From an uncultured Ideonella sp. (GTDB lineage: Bacteria; Pseudomonadota; Gammaproteobacteria; Burkholderiales; Burkholderiaceae), in contig CAMLGG010000247.1 in assembly GCA_946479475.1 (NCBI GenBank), positions 1 through 7,882 of the forward strand: a DNA stretch of 7,882 nt, read 5' to 3'. The first letter of the stretch is position 1, and every line of letters begins with the position of its first letter. Below, piece after piece: positions 1-5,855 of the stretch. The notes beneath the pieces were generated by a model, which saw nothing but the letters and a program-made list of their open reading frames with translations, searched no databases and was not told the DNA's origin. A program made the position numbers and the translations under genes.

Positions 1-1011
1 CTCGAGCGCCACGGCGGCAGCCACAGGGTGCGCCGAATAGGTGGCGCCGTGGCCAATGGGGGCACCTGCGGGCGCGGCGTCGGCGATCGTCGCGTAGACC
101 TCCTCGGAGAGCATGGTCGCGCCCATCGGCACGTAGCCCGAGGTCAGGCCCTTGGCCAGCGTCATCAGGTCGGGTTGCACGCCTTCGGCGTTGCACGCGA
201 ACATCGGTCCGGTGCGGCCGAAGCCGGTGATGACCTCGTCGACGACGAACAGGATGTCGAGCTCGCGCGCCGCTTCGCGCATCGCTTTCAGCCAGCCGAC
301 CGGCGGCACGATGACGCCGCCCGAGCCCTGGATGGGCTCGCAGAAGAACGCGGCCACGTTCTCGGCGCCCAGCTCGGCGACCTTGTCGCGCAGCGATTGC
401 ACGCAGGCCGCGATCAGCGCCTGGGCGTCGCCGCCCTGGGGGTGACGATAGGGGTTGGGCGAAGGGATGTGGTGCTGCGTCGCCAGCGGCAGGTCGAAGC
501 CGCGGTGGAAGACGGGCAGCGCGGTCAGCCCGGCGCCGGTGGACGACGAGCCGTGGTAGCCGCTCTCCAGCGCGATGAAGTGCTTCTTCTGCGGACGGCC
601 GCGTGCGTTCCAGTACTGCACGATGAAGCGCACCGCGGCATCCACCGCCTCCGAGCCGCCGAGCGTGAGGTAGGCGCGCGTCAGCGAGGCCGGCGTGATC
701 TGCGCCAGCTTGGCCGCGAGGCGGATGGCCGGCTCGCTGGCGAAGCCGAAGTAGCCAGTGGCGTAGGGCAGCTGGCGCAGTTGCGCGGTGGCGGCCTGCA
801 CCACGCTCTCCTGGCCATAGCCCACGTTCACGCACCACAGCCCCGCAAAGGCATCCAGCAGTTCGTGGCCTTGTCCGTCGACGAGCCAGGGCCCGCGGGC
901 GCCGGCGAGCAGCAGCGGGCCGCGGGCTTCGTGCCGACGCCAGGCGGAAACAGGGTGGACGAGGTGCGCGCGGTCGAGCGCGGCAAGTTCATCGAGTCGG
1001 TTCGTGTTCAT
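1..1011 (-). CDS. Class III PLP-dependent (omega) aminotransferase, C-terminus outside the window
   Basis: Reading leftward from the ATG at 1009-1011 gives 337 uninterrupted codons that reach base 1 without a stop. The family is usually about 430-470 residues, so roughly the last quarter is missing. Visible hallmarks are an N-terminal AFAGLWCVNVGYG segment (residues 55-67), the cofactor phosphate-binding GGSEAVDAA (118-126), ESGYHGSSSTG (149-159), the pyridine-nitrogen Asp in FVVDEVITGFGR (D258) and the Schiff-base lysine in LAKGLTSGY (K287). Class III enzymes transfer an amino group, often a terminal or beta/omega amine, to pyruvate or 2-oxoglutarate in the cytoplasm. The style recalls the SpuC (putrescine-pyruvate), beta-alanine-pyruvate and diaminobutyrate (DoeD-like) group, but the substrate cannot be assigned. 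A GAAGGA ribosome-binding site lies just upstream of the ATG and supports this start. The gene has its own promoter module (1040-1134), shared in design with the operon upstream. Confidence 0.93.
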   Translation of the reverse strand, partial: MNTNRLDELAALDRAHLVHPVSAWRRHEARGPLLLAGARGPWLVDGQGHELLDAFAGLWCVNVGYGQESVVQAATAQLRQLPYATGYFGFASEPAIRLAAKLAQITPASLTRAYLTLGGSEAVDAAVRFIVQYWNARGRPQKKHFIALESGYHGSSSTGAGLTALPVFHRGFDLPLATQHHIPSPNPYRHPQGGDAQALIAACVQSLRDKVAELGAENVAAFFCEPIQGSGGVIVPPVGWLKAMREAARELDILFVVDEVITGFGRTGPMFACNAEGVQPDLMTLAKGLTSGYVPMGATMLSEEVYATIADAAPAGAPIGHGATYSAHPVAAAVALE

Positions 1012-1039
1012 CGGTCGTCCTTCGGGTCGTCATGCCGAA

Positions 1040-1134
1040 AGATTAGGTGCGCACGGCTGCGAGGTGGTGCTGCAATGGCGACCCTCGACCAAGCTTCGTG
1101 TGGTTGTCGTGCGGGCCTTGGCAGATGATGCTTC
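1040..1134 (-). promoter_or_regulatory. Promoter/operator module, copy A (ahead of the aminotransferase)
   Basis: This 95-bp stretch aligns without a gap to 3242-3336 (constant offset 2202); I count about 69 identities by hand. Conserved blocks on the plus strand are AGATTAGG (1040-1047), TGCTGCAAT (1068-1076), CCAAGCTTCGTGTGGTT (1089-1105) and TGGCAGATG-N-TGCTTC (1119-1134). Read toward the aminotransferase, the first block is CCTAATCT, so TAATCT (1045 down to 1040) is a plausible -10 box, placing the start near 1033 and leaving a short leader to the ATG. At 17-bp spacing the -35 position reads ACCACC, a poor match, so an activator is likely. The other blocks then fall at about -38, -63 and -92. 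Conserved blocks alternating with variable spacers of fixed length suggest phased protein-binding sites. The regulator is not in the window. Confidence 0.6.
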
Positions 1135-1151
1135 GGCGGACTGCGAAGCCG

Positions 1152-2132
1152 TCATTCACCCTGCTGATACACCTCGGCCAGGTCGCGCAGGTCCCAGTTG
1201 CCGCCCGACAGCACCACGCAGACCTTCTCCTGCGGCGTCACCTCGAGTCCACGCGCCAGCAGGGCGCCGATGCCGATCGAGGCCGCCGGCTCCGCGATCA
1301 GCTTGGCATCCTTGGCCAGCATGCGCATCCCGGCCACGATGTGTTCGTCCTCCACCAGCACGATCTCGTCGACGTACCGTTCGATGATGGGGTAGGGGTT
1401 CTGGCCCGGCACGCTGATGCGCAGACCGTCGGCAATGGTGTCCTTCAGCGGCAGCGAGGTGCGCTCCTTGTTGATGCGGCTGTGGAAGTACTTGGGCGTC
1501 AGCGCCGGTTCCGCACCCACCACGCGCACGGAGGGCTTGGTTTCCTTGATGGCCGTGGCAATGCCGGAGACGAGGCCCCCGCCGCCCACGGGGACGATGA
1601 CGGTGTCGACGTCGTCCAGGTCTTCCAGGATCTCGCAGCCGATGGTTCCCTGGCCTGCCATGACCAGCGGGTCCTCGAATCCGTGCACCGGGGTGTAGTG
1701 GTTCTCCGCCGCGATCTCGTAGACCCGTTTCCATCGCGCCGCGGTGTCGCCATCGAACCGGATCACCTCGGCGCCCAGGGCCCGGGTGTTCTCGACCTTG
1801 ATGTCCGGCGTGGTCGCAGGCACCACCAGGATGGCCTTGACGCCCAGCATCCGCGCCGTATAGGCCAGCGCCTGCGCGTGGTTGCCCGAAGACGAGGCGA
1901 TGAGGCCGTTGGCGATGGCTTCACGGGGCAGCGACAGCACCTTGTTGAGCGCGCCCCGGATCTTGAAGGCCCCGGTGATCTGCAGCGTCTCGGGCTTGAG
2001 GTAGACCTGGCACCCCAGGGCGGGCTCCATCTTCTCGGCGCGCAGCAAGGGCGTGTGCCGGATGTGCGATTTCAGCCGCTCCCGGGCCTGGTGGATGTCG
2101 CGCAGGGTCGGGTGTTCCAGAAGGGTTGTCAT
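1152..2132 (-). CDS. Fold-type II PLP serine/threonine dehydratase-like enzyme (EutB / 3-hydroxyaspartate dehydratase type)
   Basis: This 326-residue protein has the complete single-domain architecture of serine/threonine dehydratases and racemases, with no C-terminal ACT regulatory domain, so it is catabolic rather than a biosynthetic IlvA. Visible motifs are the Schiff-base lysine in GAFKIRG (K57), the substrate-carboxylate loop SSSGNHAQ (80-87), the glycine-rich phosphate loop VGGGGL (182-187) and the cofactor-contacting serine in LSGGN (S309). Such enzymes remove water from a 3-hydroxy amino acid, giving an enamine/imine that hydrolyses to a keto acid and ammonia. Its ATG lies inside the stop of the upstream reductase gene (4-nt overlap), so translation is probably coupled. 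Resemblance, from memory, is to the hydroxyectoine-utilisation EutB and beta-hydroxyaspartate dehydratase (BhcB) groups; threonine or serine dehydratase remains possible. The same frame stays open upstream through the reductase gene, but homology begins only near residue 10, which supports the overlapping start. Confidence 0.9.
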   Translation of the reverse strand: MTTLLEHPTLRDIHQARERLKSHIRHTPLLRAEKMEPALGCQVYLKPETLQITGAFKIRGALNKVLSLPREAIANGLIASSSGNHAQALAYTARMLGVKAILVVPATTPDIKVENTRALGAEVIRFDGDTAARWKRVYEIAAENHYTPVHGFEDPLVMAGQGTIGCEILEDLDDVDTVIVPVGGGGLVSGIATAIKETKPSVRVVGAEPALTPKYFHSRINKERTSLPLKDTIADGLRISVPGQNPYPIIERYVDEIVLVEDEHIVAGMRMLAKDAKLIAEPAASIGIGALLARGLEVTPQEKVCVVLSGGNWDLRDLAEVYQQGE

Positions 2133-3124
2133 GAGCCGAAGAACTCGAAGGTGGTGCCGGCGTTGCTGGCGATGGCGTTGCGATAGATGCGGGCGGAGGT
2201 CGTGTTGTCCTGGATGGCCATGCCCGTGGAGTCGAAGATCGTGATCTCGTCGTCGGTCTCGCGACCCGGCTTCGTGCCCAGCAGGATCTCGCCGATCTCG
2301 GCGTGGATGTCTTCCTTGCTGATGATCCTCTTGTTCAGCGGGTGCCAGGTTTCGCCCTTCTCGATGCACTGCGCGATCGAATCGTTGACGATCTTCGCGT
2401 TCCGGAAGACCTCCGGCTCCAGCTCCTGCTTGCCGACCGTATCGGTGCCGATGGCGACGATGTGCGTGCCGGGCCGGACCCAGGCGGCTTCCACCAGCGA
2501 GCCCTTGCCGCGCGTGGTGGTGACGAGGATGTCCGCCTGTCCCACCGCGTCCTGCCTGGAGCGGGCCATCACCACCGGAATGTCGAACTCGCGCTCGATG
2601 TCGGCCTTGAACCGGGCGAGCGACTCGGGGTGGTGGTCCCAGGCATGGATGGTCTCGATCGTCATCACCTCCCGGATCGCACGGATCTGCATGCGGGCCT
2701 GATGGCCGGTCCCGATGGAGGTGATGGCCTTCGCGTTCTTGCGGGCCAGTGCCTTCACCGACACGGCTCCCGCGGCGCCGGTTCTCAGGCCGGTGACGAG
2801 GCTGCCGTCCATCACGCAGATGAGCGCGCAGGTCCTGGCGTCGAACAGCAGGATGGTTCCCATGCCGCTGGGCACGCCGTGCTCCGTCGGGTTGTTCGGG
2901 AACCCTCCGGAGGAAGCCTTCATCGAGATGATCTCGTCGGCTTCGTTGTAGCCCAGCTTGAAGTCGATCTCGCCCCGGGGAGGCGGCAGGTGGATGCAGG
3001 TGTAGGGCGGCTGGGTCACCTGGCCGCTGTTGAAGGCCTTGAACGCCTCCTCCACCGTCCCGATGACCTCCTTCATGGAGATCAGGCGTCCTACGTCCTG
3101 CTTGTTCAGCAGCAGTGTCTTCAT
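2129..3124 (-). CDS. Ornithine cyclodeaminase/mu-crystallin family NAD(P)-dependent imine reductase (BhcD/EutC-like)
   Basis: This 331-residue protein has full family length. It carries the OCD signature: FKLGY (55-59), the catalytic-type lysine in [12 protein letters not shown] (K69), LLFDARTC (92-99), the substrate arginine in [13 protein letters not shown] (R114), a Rossmann loop SIGTGHQA (136-143) and the conserved acid in [10 protein letters not shown] (D228). The family includes ornithine cyclodeaminase, alanine dehydrogenase, ketimine reductase/mu-crystallin, iminosuccinate reductase BhcD and the ectoine-related EutC. The GGF-x-NN, GTDTxGKQEL and late EIxxGxxPGR...TIFDSTG segments remind me more of BhcD-like proteins than of true ornithine cyclodeaminases; this is recall, not a search. 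It is the first gene of a two-gene operon with the dehydratase, whose substrate type yields imines, so a reductase role is favoured over cyclodeamination. The ribosome-binding site ahead of the ATG is weak (GAGAG), and a leader of about 110 nt precedes it. Confidence 0.9.
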   Translation of the reverse strand: MKTLLLNKQDVGRLISMKEVIGTVEEAFKAFNSGQVTQPPYTCIHLPPPRGEIDFKLGYNEADEIISMKASSGGFPNNPTEHGVPSGMGTILLFDARTCALICVMDGSLVTGLRTGAAGAVSVKALARKNAKAITSIGTGHQARMQIRAIREVMTIETIHAWDHHPESLARFKADIEREFDIPVVMARSRQDAVGQADILVTTTRGKGSLVEAAWVRPGTHIVAIGTDTVGKQELEPEVFRNAKIVNDSIAQCIEKGETWHPLNKRIISKEDIHAEIGEILLGTKPGRETDDEITIFDSTGMAIQDNTTSARIYRNAIASNAGTTFEFFGS

Positions 3125-3209
3125 CGGTATGAGCTCTCAACGGATCGAGGTTCGGGCGGGCGGCTTCGGATGACCCGTTCCGCAGCCGCCAGCACGGCCA
3201 TCACATGCC

Positions 3210-3225
3210 GCGCCAGTTCTGGCGC
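3210..3225. promoter_or_regulatory. Perfect dyad in the leader of the reductase operon
   Basis: GCGCCAG and CTGGCGC form 7-bp arms around a TT centre. The dyad lies 17-32 bp downstream of the -10-like box of promoter copy B, so it falls in the early transcribed region of the reductase-dehydratase operon, about 85 nt ahead of the ATG. That position fits a repressor operator. An RNA hairpin is less likely because a 2-nt loop is too tight without opening a base pair. Copy A has no matching dyad; its leader is only about 22 nt. No regulator is assigned. Confidence 0.35.
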
Positions 3226-3241
3226 TGTGACCAGGATGACG

Positions 3242-3336
3242 AGATTAGGGGCGAGCCGCCGGATCGTGATGCTGCAATTCGGGCTCGGAGCCAAGCTTCG
3301 TGTGGTTCTCGGGCGGTAGCTGGCAGATGCTGCTTC
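3242..3336 (-). promoter_or_regulatory. Promoter/operator module, copy B (ahead of the reductase-dehydratase operon)
   Basis: This is the partner of the module at 1040-1134, in the same orientation and alignable without gaps. Read toward the reductase gene the order is GAAGCA-N-CATCTGCCA, AACCACACGAAGCTTGG, ATTGCAGCA and CCTAATCT. TAATCT (3247 down to 3242) is the proposed -10 box. At 17-bp spacing the -35 position reads ATCACG, poor like that of copy A. The distance from -10 to the ATG is about 118 bp here against about 29 bp in copy A, so the conserved unit is tied to the promoter rather than to the start codon. The outer block in this copy is a clean short dyad, GCAG-ATG-CTGC (3323-3333), which is less perfect in copy A. 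Confidence 0.6.
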
Positions 3337-3838
3337 AACTGCGCGGCGCCGCTTACTTCGGAAGATGCCTGACTGATGATCGTGCAGCGCCGGGTGCCCC
3401 TTCCCGCTTGCCCGGGTCCATGCGAAGGCATCTCCGGGAACAACTGTTCAGCTCCGGGTTGACCCTTGGTTTGGCAGCTTGCGCCTGCGTTGGCGACCGG
3501 AATGCAACGACACGCTGCATCGGCCCGGCCGAACGAACACAAATGCCAGGGGCAGTGCCTAGCATTCCCTGTCATGAAGCCCCTCGATCACGTTGCGTCG
3601 CAGATGCCGTGCGCCTTGTGCCTGAGTCGCGACCTGGTGCGCGCCGAACGCTCCTGGGGCGTTTCGATGGCGGCGGCGCACGTCGCTGGGGCGAGCCATA
3701 CGGCATGCCGTCCGGCGGCATCGAAACGGCATCTTCAGCGCGCCGGATGCACGCTTTCACGATCAATGCGCAGTGGCCGCATGCTGCAATGACGCCGTCG
3801 CGAGATCAGCATCAACCACCGACACAGCCAGACAGACC
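3337..3838. other. Intergenic region between divergent operons, no convincing gene
   Basis: About 500 bp upstream of the plus-strand operon. Open frames exist on both strands (up to 180 codons on plus and 124 on minus), but their translations show no recognisable domain, lack ordered hydrophobic or charged patterning, and are rich in Cys, Arg, Pro and Ser as in frame shadows. Features seen: a small dyad GAACA-AC-TGTTC (3438-3449); a 12-bp palindrome ACGGCATGCCGT (3700-3711); and CGGCAT three times (3701, 3716, 3727), the first two bracketing a TGCCG/CGGCA inverted repeat (3706-3720). A TGCTGCAATG at 3782-3791 matches one block of the promoter modules but lies in the opposite orientation relative to its downstream gene. 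The promoter of the plus-strand operon should lie here, but I find no convincing -35/-10 pair. Confidence 0.6.
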
Positions 3839-4504
3839 ATGAGCTTCCGACCCAAGTACATCACCTTCGACTGCTACGGCACGCTGACGCGCATGCGCAT
3901 GGGCGACATGGCGCGGGAGATGTTCGCCGACCGCATCCCGGCCGATCGCATGGAGCAGTTCCTCGCCGACTTCACGGCCTACCGGTTCGATGAATGCCTG
4001 GGCGCCTGGCAGCCGTACGACACGCTGCTGAAGAACTCGATCCGCCGCCTGTGCCGCAAGTGGAACCTGCAGTACCTCGACGCCGAGGCGCAGCAGTACT
4101 ACGACCTGGTGCCCACCTGGGGCCCCCACGCCGACGTGCCGGCCGGTCTCGCCAAGGTCGCCAAGGAGATTCCGCTGGTGATCCTGTCCAACGCCATGGA
4201 CAGCCAGATCCAGAAGAACGTGGCCCTGCTCGGCGCGCCCTTCCACCGCGTCTACACGGCCCAGCAGGCGCAGGCCTACAAGCCGCGGCTGCAGGCCTTC
4301 GAGTTCATGCTGGATTCGCTTGGCTGCAACCCGGAAGACGTGCTGCACGTGTCCTCCAGCCTGCGCTACGACCTGATGTCGGCCGACGACATCGGCATCG
4401 TCAACAAGGTCTTCGTCAACCGCGGCCACGGTCCGGGCAACCCGGCCTACCGCTACGTCGAGATCCAGGACATCGGCGGCCTGGCCGGGGTCGTCGGCCT
4501 CTGA
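3839..4504 (+). CDS. HAD-superfamily hydrolase of the 'haloacid dehalogenase type II' class
   Basis: This 221-residue protein has all the HAD core motifs: nucleophile Asp in TFDCYGTLT (D11), ILSNA (S117-N118), the lysine of AYKP (K148), and the acidic motif IV region SSSLRYDLMSADD (D178, D183, D184). A helical cap (about residues 20-95) lies between motifs I and II, as in L-2-haloacid dehalogenases. Tyr replaces the second Asp of the phosphatase motif DxD, which is typical of dehalogenase-type members and argues against an ordinary phosphatase. However, the SSN-x-W-D segment of well-studied L-2-haloacid dehalogenases reads SSSLRYD here, so the usual catalytic Asn and Trp are not evident and dehalogenase activity is doubtful. 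The ATG at 3839 is chosen because the HAD beta strand begins six codons later; an in-frame ATG at 3773 would add 22 residues of low-complexity sequence. No strong ribosome-binding site is visible. It is the first gene of the plus-strand operon. Confidence 0.88.
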   Translation: MSFRPKYITFDCYGTLTRMRMGDMAREMFADRIPADRMEQFLADFTAYRFDECLGAWQPYDTLLKNSIRRLCRKWNLQYLDAEAQQYYDLVPTWGPHADVPAGLAKVAKEIPLVILSNAMDSQIQKNVALLGAPFHRVYTAQQAQAYKPRLQAFEFMLDSLGCNPEDVLHVSSSLRYDLMSADDIGIVNKVFVNRGHGPGNPAYRYVEIQDIGGLAGVVGL

Positions 4505-4523
4505 TCGCCCGGAAAGTAGCCCC

Positions 4524-5813
4524 ATGAAGCTCGAGTCGTACTGGAACGCCTCTGCGCCGGCCTTCGAGCCGCGTGCGGCCGACCTGCCCGCGCAGTGCGA
4601 TGTGGCCATCGTCGGCGGCGGCTTCACGGGCCTGTCCGCGGCGCTGGCGCTGGCCAGGCGCGGGGCCTCGGTGGCGGTGCTCGAGGCGGGCGACCGTGTC
4701 GCGGCCGAGGCCTCCGGGCGCAACGGAGGGCACGTCAACAACGGCCTTGCGGTCGACTATGCCGAGGTCGCCGCCAGGGTGGGCGTCGAACGCGCTCGCG
4801 CCTGGTACCACGCCTACGACGCCGCCGTCGACGCGGTGGAACGCATCGTGCGCGAGGAGACGATCGACTGCGACTTCGCGCGCCGCGGCAAGCTCAAGCT
4901 GGCGACGCGGCCGGCGCACCTGGAAGCGCTCTCGCGCAGCGCCGAGCGGCTGGTGGCCGACCGGGTCGACACCGACGTGCAGGTCCTGCACGCCGCTCAG
5001 GTGCGCTGCGAGGTGGCGAGCGAGCGCTTCGTGGGTGGCCTGCTCTACAAGCGCAGCGCACAGATGCACATGGGCCGCTTCGCCCGCGGCCTGGCCCAGG
5101 CCGCCGAGCGCCGCGGCGCGCAGATCCACACCGGCACCTGCGTGCAGCGGCTCGAGCGGCTGCAGGGCGAAGCGCACCGCGTGCACACCGGCCGCGGCAC
5201 GATCAGGGCGGCCCAGGTGCTGCTGGCCAACGGCGCGGCGCGGCATGGGGGCTACGGCAGCTTCGGCTGGCTGCGCCGGCGCATCGTGCCGATCGGCAGC
5301 TTCATCGTCGTCACCGAGCCCTTGGGCGCGGAGCGCGCCCAGGCCTTGCTGCGCGACCGCCGCACCTACGTGACGGTGGCCAACATCCACCACTACTTCC
5401 GCCTCACTCCCGACCATCGGCTGGTGTTCGGCGGGCGCGCGCGCTTTGCCGTCAGCAGCCCGGTGTCGGACGCCAAGAGCGGCGCGATCCTGCGCGCCGG
5501 GATGCTCGCGATGTTCCCGCAGCTGCAGGGCGTGCGCATCGACTACTGCTGGGGCGGCCTGGTCGACATGACGCAGGACCGCCTGCCGCACGCCGGCGAG
5601 CGCGACGGCCTGTACTACTCCACCGGCTACAGCGGCCACGGCACGCAGATGTCGGTGCTGATGGGCGAACGCATGGCCGCCGTGATGGCCGGCGATGCCG
5701 CCGCCAACCCCTGGCAGGGTCGCGACTGGCCGGCGATCCCGGGCCACGTCGGCCCGCCCTGGTTCCTTCCCGCCGTGGGCCTTTACTACCAGCTCAAGGA
5801 CCGGCTCGCCTGA
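4524..5813 (+). CDS. FAD-dependent amine/amino-acid oxidoreductase, DAO family (PuuB/DadA-like)
   Basis: This 429-residue protein matches the usual length of gamma-glutamylputrescine oxidase-like enzymes. The N-terminal dinucleotide fold is clear: VAIVGGGFTGLSAA (27-40) with the ribose-binding Glu at the end of the second strand (VLEAG, E54). It is followed by the family motif ASGRNGGHVNNG (63-74) and a C-terminal FAD segment STGYSGHG (366-373). These flavoenzymes oxidise a primary or secondary C-N bond to an imine that hydrolyses to an aldehyde or keto acid plus amine, passing electrons to oxygen or a carrier. There is no signal peptide, so it should be cytoplasmic. It starts 19 nt after the hydrolase stop, with GGAAAG as ribosome-binding site, and precedes a peptide/opine-type importer, so the transported compound is probably its substrate or precursor. 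Candidates include glutamylated amines, opines, N-alkyl amino acids or D-amino acids; sequence alone does not choose. Confidence 0.92.
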   Translation: MKLESYWNASAPAFEPRAADLPAQCDVAIVGGGFTGLSAALALARRGASVAVLEAGDRVAAEASGRNGGHVNNGLAVDYAEVAARVGVERARAWYHAYDAAVDAVERIVREETIDCDFARRGKLKLATRPAHLEALSRSAERLVADRVDTDVQVLHAAQVRCEVASERFVGGLLYKRSAQMHMGRFARGLAQAAERRGAQIHTGTCVQRLERLQGEAHRVHTGRGTIRAAQVLLANGAARHGGYGSFGWLRRRIVPIGSFIVVTEPLGAERAQALLRDRRTYVTVANIHHYFRLTPDHRLVFGGRARFAVSSPVSDAKSGAILRAGMLAMFPQLQGVRIDYCWGGLVDMTQDRLPHAGERDGLYYSTGYSGHGTQMSVLMGERMAAVMAGDAAANPWQGRDWPAIPGHVGPPWFLPAVGLYYQLKDRLA

Positions 5814-5841
5814 CTTCCCGCCAAAACACCAGATCACCCCC

Positions 5842-5846
5842 AGGAG
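5842..5846 (+). promoter_or_regulatory. Strong ribosome-binding site of the solute-binding protein gene
   Basis: AGGAG lies 9 nt ahead of the ATG at 5856 and is the best ribosome-binding site in the plus-strand operon. This fits the high level of binding protein relative to other subunits that ABC importers usually need. It also fixes the start at 5856 and so places the twin-arginine motif about 29 residues into the protein. Confidence 0.75.
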
Positions 5847-5855
5847 ACTCCCACC

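Noticed and set aside
28..1128. Plus-strand 366-codon frame over the aminotransferase
   Set aside because: The opposite strand encodes a clear class III aminotransferase with its lysine and aspartate motifs; this frame is its antisense shadow.
1130..1149. Hairpin GCTTCG...CGAAGC just after the dehydratase stop, as a possible terminator
   Set aside because: The stem has only 6 bp with an 8-nt loop and no T-run follows on the minus strand. It also overlaps the edge of promoter module A, so an intrinsic terminator is not supported.
1152..3140. A 662-codon minus-strand frame suggesting a large fusion ending in the dehydratase
   Set aside because: Only its last 326 residues are the dehydratase. 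The upstream part is an out-of-frame reading of the reductase gene, so there is no fusion, just an ATGA overlap.
1040..3336. The 95-bp repeat pair as ends of a mobile element or transposon
   Set aside because: The copies are direct, imperfect with block-wise conservation, each ends in a promoter facing its gene, and no transposase or target-site duplication is present between or beside them.
3438..3449. GAACA-AC-TGTTC as a LexA-like box
   Set aside because: It fits the GAAC-N4-GTTC form known from Gram-positive bacteria, not the CTGT-N8-ACAG form expected in betaproteobacteria, and no SOS gene is adjacent.
3201..3575. Minus-strand 124-codon frame that might be a small divergent regulator
   Set aside because: No helix-turn-helix or other domain is visible, it is rich in Cys, Ser and Pro, and it runs through the conserved promoter module.
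3782..3791. TGCTGCAATG as a third copy of the promoter module ahead of the HAD operon
   Set aside because: Only this 10-bp block matches. The CCAAGCTTCGTGTGGTT and TGGCAGATG blocks are missing and the orientation relative to the gene is reversed, so chance is likely.
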